Shown here: positions 6,234-8,762 of the stretch, piece by piece
Layout of the letters: each line of letters begins with the position of its first letter
How positions within the stretch are numbered: position 1 is the stretch's first letter
Source: an uncultured Francisella sp.
GTDB lineage: Bacteria; Pseudomonadota; Gammaproteobacteria; Burkholderiales; Neisseriaceae
Assembly: GCA_943914555.1 (NCBI GenBank)
Contig: CALUCM010000033.1
Span: 1-8,762, forward strand
DNA length: 8,762 bases
Direction: 5' to 3'
Made by a program: the position numbers and the translations under genes
Notes under the pieces: generated by a model
Told to the model about the DNA's origin: nothing
Database searches by the model: none
The model's input: only the letters and a program-made list of their open reading frames with translations

Positions 6234-6473
6234 ATGGCGAGAAGAGTTTTTTGCATCAAACTTAAAAAAGAGTTAGAAGGACTGGACTTCCCCCCCTTAC
6301 CTGATCAGCTAGGTAAGAGAATTTATGAGCATATTTCGCGCGAAGCATGGGATGAATGGACACGTTATCAGACAATGCTTATCAATGAAAATCGACTCAA
6401 CTTAGCAGATCCTTCTGCACGACACTATCTTAAGCAACAGATGAGTTATTTTTTCTTTGGTGAAGAAGAGTAA
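6234..6473 (+). CDS. yggX: Probable Fe(2+)-trafficking / oxidative damage protection protein YggX
   Basis: A 79-residue small cytosolic protein. It aligns along its length with enterobacterial YggX: MARRVFC (1-7) with the conserved Cys7, the E-G-x-D-F segment (15-19), LGKRIY (26-31), ISREAWDEW (34-42) and QTMLINENRLN (45-55). YggX proteins protect Fe-S clusters and help iron handling under superoxide stress. The family is commonly about 90 residues; here the C-terminus stops after an acidic FFFGEEE, lacking the short extra tail of the E. coli form. ATG 6234 has only a weak upstream purine stretch (AAAG). A 13-base symmetric site TTTACTAAGTAAA (6212-6224) sits just before it. In many gammaproteobacteria yggX follows mutY; here it is alone, divergent from glmM, and 21 bases before ppk, so the two are probably co-transcribed. 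Confidence 0.93.
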   Translation: MARRVFCIKLKKELEGLDFPPLPDQLGKRIYEHISREAWDEWTRYQTMLINENRLNLADPSARHYLKQQMSYFFFGEEE

Positions 6474-6494
6474 CTTTGGTTTTTGGATTTGATT

Positions 6495-8564
6495 ATGTCT
6501 ATCCAATCTAATCACAGCCGTTTGCTTTGTCGCGAAATTAGTCTTATTGAATTCAATAAACGTGTACTTGCCCAAGCTAAGGATAACCGCATCCCCTTAT
6601 TAGAGCGATTGAAATTTTTGGGTATTGTTTCTTCGAACTTAGATGAGTTTTTTGAAGTTCGAGTAGCGGCTCTTAAAAGGTTAGATAGGCTAAATCCTGA
6701 TGCGCCCTTGATAAACGGTTTAACCCCTGGCGTGGTATTAAAAAATGTGCGACAAAAAGTTAAAGAGTTGGTTAATGAACAATATCAGCTATTAAATGAA
6801 AATATTTTGCCAGCTCTTGCTCGAGAAGATATTGTTTTTCTCAAGCGCAATGAAATCAATGAAGTTCAGTCTCTTTGGCTGAAAAATTATTTTAATCAAG
6901 AAATTAAGCCAATTATCACACCCATTAGCTTAGATCCGGCCCACCCTTTTCCTAAATTACTTAATAAATCACTTAATTTTATCATCGCCTTAGAGGGTGA
7001 AGATGCCTTTGGCTTACCTGCTAATATGGCTGTACTACAAGCGCCAAGGATTTTACCAAGAATGGTTAAATTGCCTGCTGACATAGCCAGTGGGAAAGAT
7101 GCATTTGTATTATTATCTTCTATTATTCATAGCTATGTGCAAGAACTTTTTTTTGGCATGCACATTAAAGGGTTTTATCAGTTTCGTTTGACCCGTGACA
7201 GTGAGTTAATTGTTAATGATGATGATTTAAAAGATTTATTAGCAGCAGTTCAAGGTGAACTGCATGACAGACAGTATGGCAATCCTGTGCGTTTGGAAGT
7301 AGCTACCAATTGTCCAGAAGATTTTGTACAGTATTTAGCTAAATTACATCAATTGCAAGAAGATGAAATCTATCGGGTGAATGGGCCTGTCAATCTTTAC
7401 CGTTTTATGACCATACCGGATTGCGTAGAACGACCAGATCTAAAATTTGCTCCCAAGATACCTAGTACTTCGGAGCTTTTAAAAAATGAGGACTCGATTT
7501 TTCACACCATCAATCAACAGGATATCCTCCTTCATCACCCTTATCAATCGTTTCAGCCAGTGGTCAACTTCATTCAAGAAGCCGCCAAAGACCCACAAGT
7601 AGTTGCTATTAAAATGACGGTTTATCGTACAGGGCAGAATTCTGATATTATCAAAGCACTGATAAGTGCTGCTCTATCAGGCAAAGAAGTGACCGTAGTA
7701 GTCGAACTAATGGCGCGATTTGATGAAGAAACCAATGCATTGTGGGCCCATAAGCTCGAAGATGCAGGAGCCCATGTGGTTTACGGTATTGTGAGCTATA
7801 AAGTACATGCCAAAATGATTTTAGTGCTTAGAAAAGAAGGTTCTCAATTAAAACGTTATGGTCACTTAGGCACTGGTAATTATCACCAAGGAACAAGTAA
7901 ACTTTATACAGATTATGGTTTATTAACTTCAAACCCAGAAATCACTTGTGATATTGGTCGTATTTTTATGGAAATTACTGGACGTGGACAAATAGGCCAA
8001 TTACATAAAATTTATCATAGTCCTTTCACTCTGCATCATATGTTGATTAATGCAATCGATCGTGAAGTTAAACAAGCCAAACAAGGTAAAGGAGCTCGTT
8101 TGATGGCAAAAATGAACTCCTTAGTCGAACCTCAATTGATTAATGCACTGTATCAAGCATCTGCCGCTGGTGTAGAAATAGACTTAATTGTACGTGGAAT
8201 CTGTGTTTTAAACCCTGGTATCCCTGGTTTATCTGATCATATCCGGGTGCGTTCGATTATTGGACGCCTTTTAGAACATTCTCGAGTCTTTTATTTTTAT
8301 AATAACGGTAAAGAAGATCTCTATATATCCAGTGCAGATTGGATGATTCGGAATATGTTCAACCGTGTGGAAACGTGTGTACCAATTGAAAATAAATCTT
8401 TAAAGCGCCGGATAATTGAGGAAAGTTTCACTCTCGCTCTAGACGACAACCAACTAGCCTGGAATATGCAACCAGATGGGATTTATGAACGAGCTCCATA
8501 TGATGCAAAAACACAAATTGCCTGTAATTCACAAGAAAATCTCTTTAAAAAATTTCAGATCTAA
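6495..8564 (+). CDS. ppk: Polyphosphate kinase 1
   Basis: PPK1 reversibly transfers the gamma phosphate of ATP onto inorganic polyphosphate, normally as an oligomer at the inner membrane face. From ATG 6495 it is 689 residues, matching E. coli (688). The N domain (about 1-105) holds LSFN-like LIEFNKRVL and SNLDEFFEVR (47-56). The head domain spans about 106-315 and the C1 and C2 domains follow. Catalytic features: the autophosphorylated histidine H438 in KVHAK, the second histidine H595 in LLEHSR, and the Mg-binding R378 (VYRTG) and R408 (MARFDEE). All sit three residues after their E. coli counterparts, so the gene looks intact. Start choice: ATG 6495 has TTGGA seven bases upstream; a TTG at 6483 would add four residues and lacks a well-placed site. 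It follows yggX by 21 bases, and no ppx is visible downstream. Confidence 0.97.
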   Translation: MSIQSNHSRLLCREISLIEFNKRVLAQAKDNRIPLLERLKFLGIVSSNLDEFFEVRVAALKRLDRLNPDAPLINGLTPGVVLKNVRQKVKELVNEQYQLLNENILPALAREDIVFLKRNEINEVQSLWLKNYFNQEIKPIITPISLDPAHPFPKLLNKSLNFIIALEGEDAFGLPANMAVLQAPRILPRMVKLPADIASGKDAFVLLSSIIHSYVQELFFGMHIKGFYQFRLTRDSELIVNDDDLKDLLAAVQGELHDRQYGNPVRLEVATNCPEDFVQYLAKLHQLQEDEIYRVNGPVNLYRFMTIPDCVERPDLKFAPKIPSTSELLKNEDSIFHTINQQDILLHHPYQSFQPVVNFIQEAAKDPQVVAIKMTVYRTGQNSDIIKALISAALSGKEVTVVVELMARFDEETNALWAHKLEDAGAHVVYGIVSYKVHAKMILVLRKEGSQLKRYGHLGTGNYHQGTSKLYTDYGLLTSNPEITCDIGRIFMEITGRGQIGQLHKIYHSPFTLHHMLINAIDREVKQAKQGKGARLMAKMNSLVEPQLINALYQASAAGVEIDLIVRGICVLNPGIPGLSDHIRVRSIIGRLLEHSRVFYFYNNGKEDLYISSADWMIRNMFNRVETCVPIENKSLKRRIIEESFTLALDDNQLAWNMQPDGIYERAPYDAKTQIACNSQENLFKKFQI

Positions 8565-8661
8565 AGACAATTAGATTTTAAATCAATAATAGAAACTATT
8601 TACAGAACAATCTTGTTGATTATATCTAAATGAGACTTAGCTGTATGTAATAATATAAAAG

Positions 8662-8715
8662 CGAAAGTAGAAACCTGGTTTGTCAATTACACTTGCTCCT
8701 ACTTTCGTTATTTTT
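8662..8715. terminator. Probable bidirectional rho-independent terminator after ppk
   Basis: CGAAAGTAG (8662-8670) pairs perfectly with CTACTTTCG (8699-8707), extended by a G-U and an A-T pair, with a loop of 28 bases. On the plus strand TTATTTTT follows; on the minus strand the same stem is followed by TTTTATATTATT. It lies about 98 bases after the ppk stop. The long loop makes it less typical, but T-rich tails on both sides fit two convergent genes. Confidence 0.55.
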
Positions 8716-8762
8716 AAGCTTGTTGTCTCATTGCGGAGTTGCTAATAAGGTTGCTGGCGGTG
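8714..8762 (-). CDS. Possible C-terminal end of a convergent gene (15 codons visible)
   Basis: Reading the minus strand from the right edge, an open frame encodes TASNLISNSAMRQQA and ends with TAA at 8714-8716. The stop falls right before the hairpin at 8662-8707, as expected for a gene end, and the stretch is richer in G+C than the intergenic bases to its left. Too little is visible to name a product, and a chance open frame of this length is possible. Confidence 0.35.
   Translation of the reverse strand, partial: TASNLISNSAMRQQA

Noticed and set aside
6483..6494. TTG start adding four residues to ppk
   Set aside because: The ATG at 6495 has better ribosome site spacing and gives the length seen in E. 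coli.
6896..7084. Minus-strand open frame of 62 codons
   Set aside because: Antisense to the ppk head domain and without coding features.
8565..8661. Possible small RNA gene between ppk and the hairpin
   Set aside because: Only short weak stems were seen and no promoter-like pair; the bases are A+T-rich spacer as far as can be judged.

Overview
The window looks like a low-GC gammaproteobacterial chromosome. YggX, a full-length polyphosphate kinase 1 of E. coli size and architecture, GlmM, DedA and HIT proteins all occur, and UGA serves as a stop codon. The A+T-rich composition and the protein style would suit the order Legionellales (Legionella or Coxiella relatives), but that placement is inference from a few genes and is not proved here. 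No RNA gene, CRISPR array, transposase or phage gene was found.

Positions 1-2482 (minus strand) hold a three-gene block read right to left: a PcaC-type carboxymuconolactone decarboxylase homologue, a class I nitronate monooxygenase, and the N-terminal 303 residues of an FAD/NAD(P)-binding oxidoreductase that runs off the left edge. The genes are closely spaced, 44 and 27 bases apart, and probably co-transcribed. The block looks like an accessory metabolic or detoxification cassette. It is visibly more A+T-rich than the core genes to its right, especially near the left edge. The 180-base gap above it (2483-2662) has a perfect 11-base inverted repeat and a perfect 16-base palindrome.

Positions 2663-6077 (minus strand) hold a second co-directional group, glmM > dedA-like > HIT gene > unknown lipoprotein gene, with gaps of 14-30 bases. 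GlmM makes glucosamine-1-phosphate for peptidoglycan and LPS. DedA-family proteins are membrane proteins now linked to lipid (including undecaprenyl phosphate) flipping, so the first two genes share an envelope theme. All four genes appear to start with GTG or TTG.

Positions 6078-6233 form a divergent intergenic region with candidate glmM promoters. To its right on the plus strand are yggX (iron and oxidative-damage protection) and ppk (polyphosphate synthesis), a plausible two-gene stress unit. A stem-loop with T-rich flanks on both sides (8662-8715) follows ppk. It probably also ends a convergent minus-strand gene, of which only about 15 C-terminal codons are visible at the right edge.

No clearly new system is evident. 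The points most worth a second look are the oxidoreductase / nitronate monooxygenase / CMD cassette, whose substrate is unknown, and the unrecognised four-cysteine lipoprotein.
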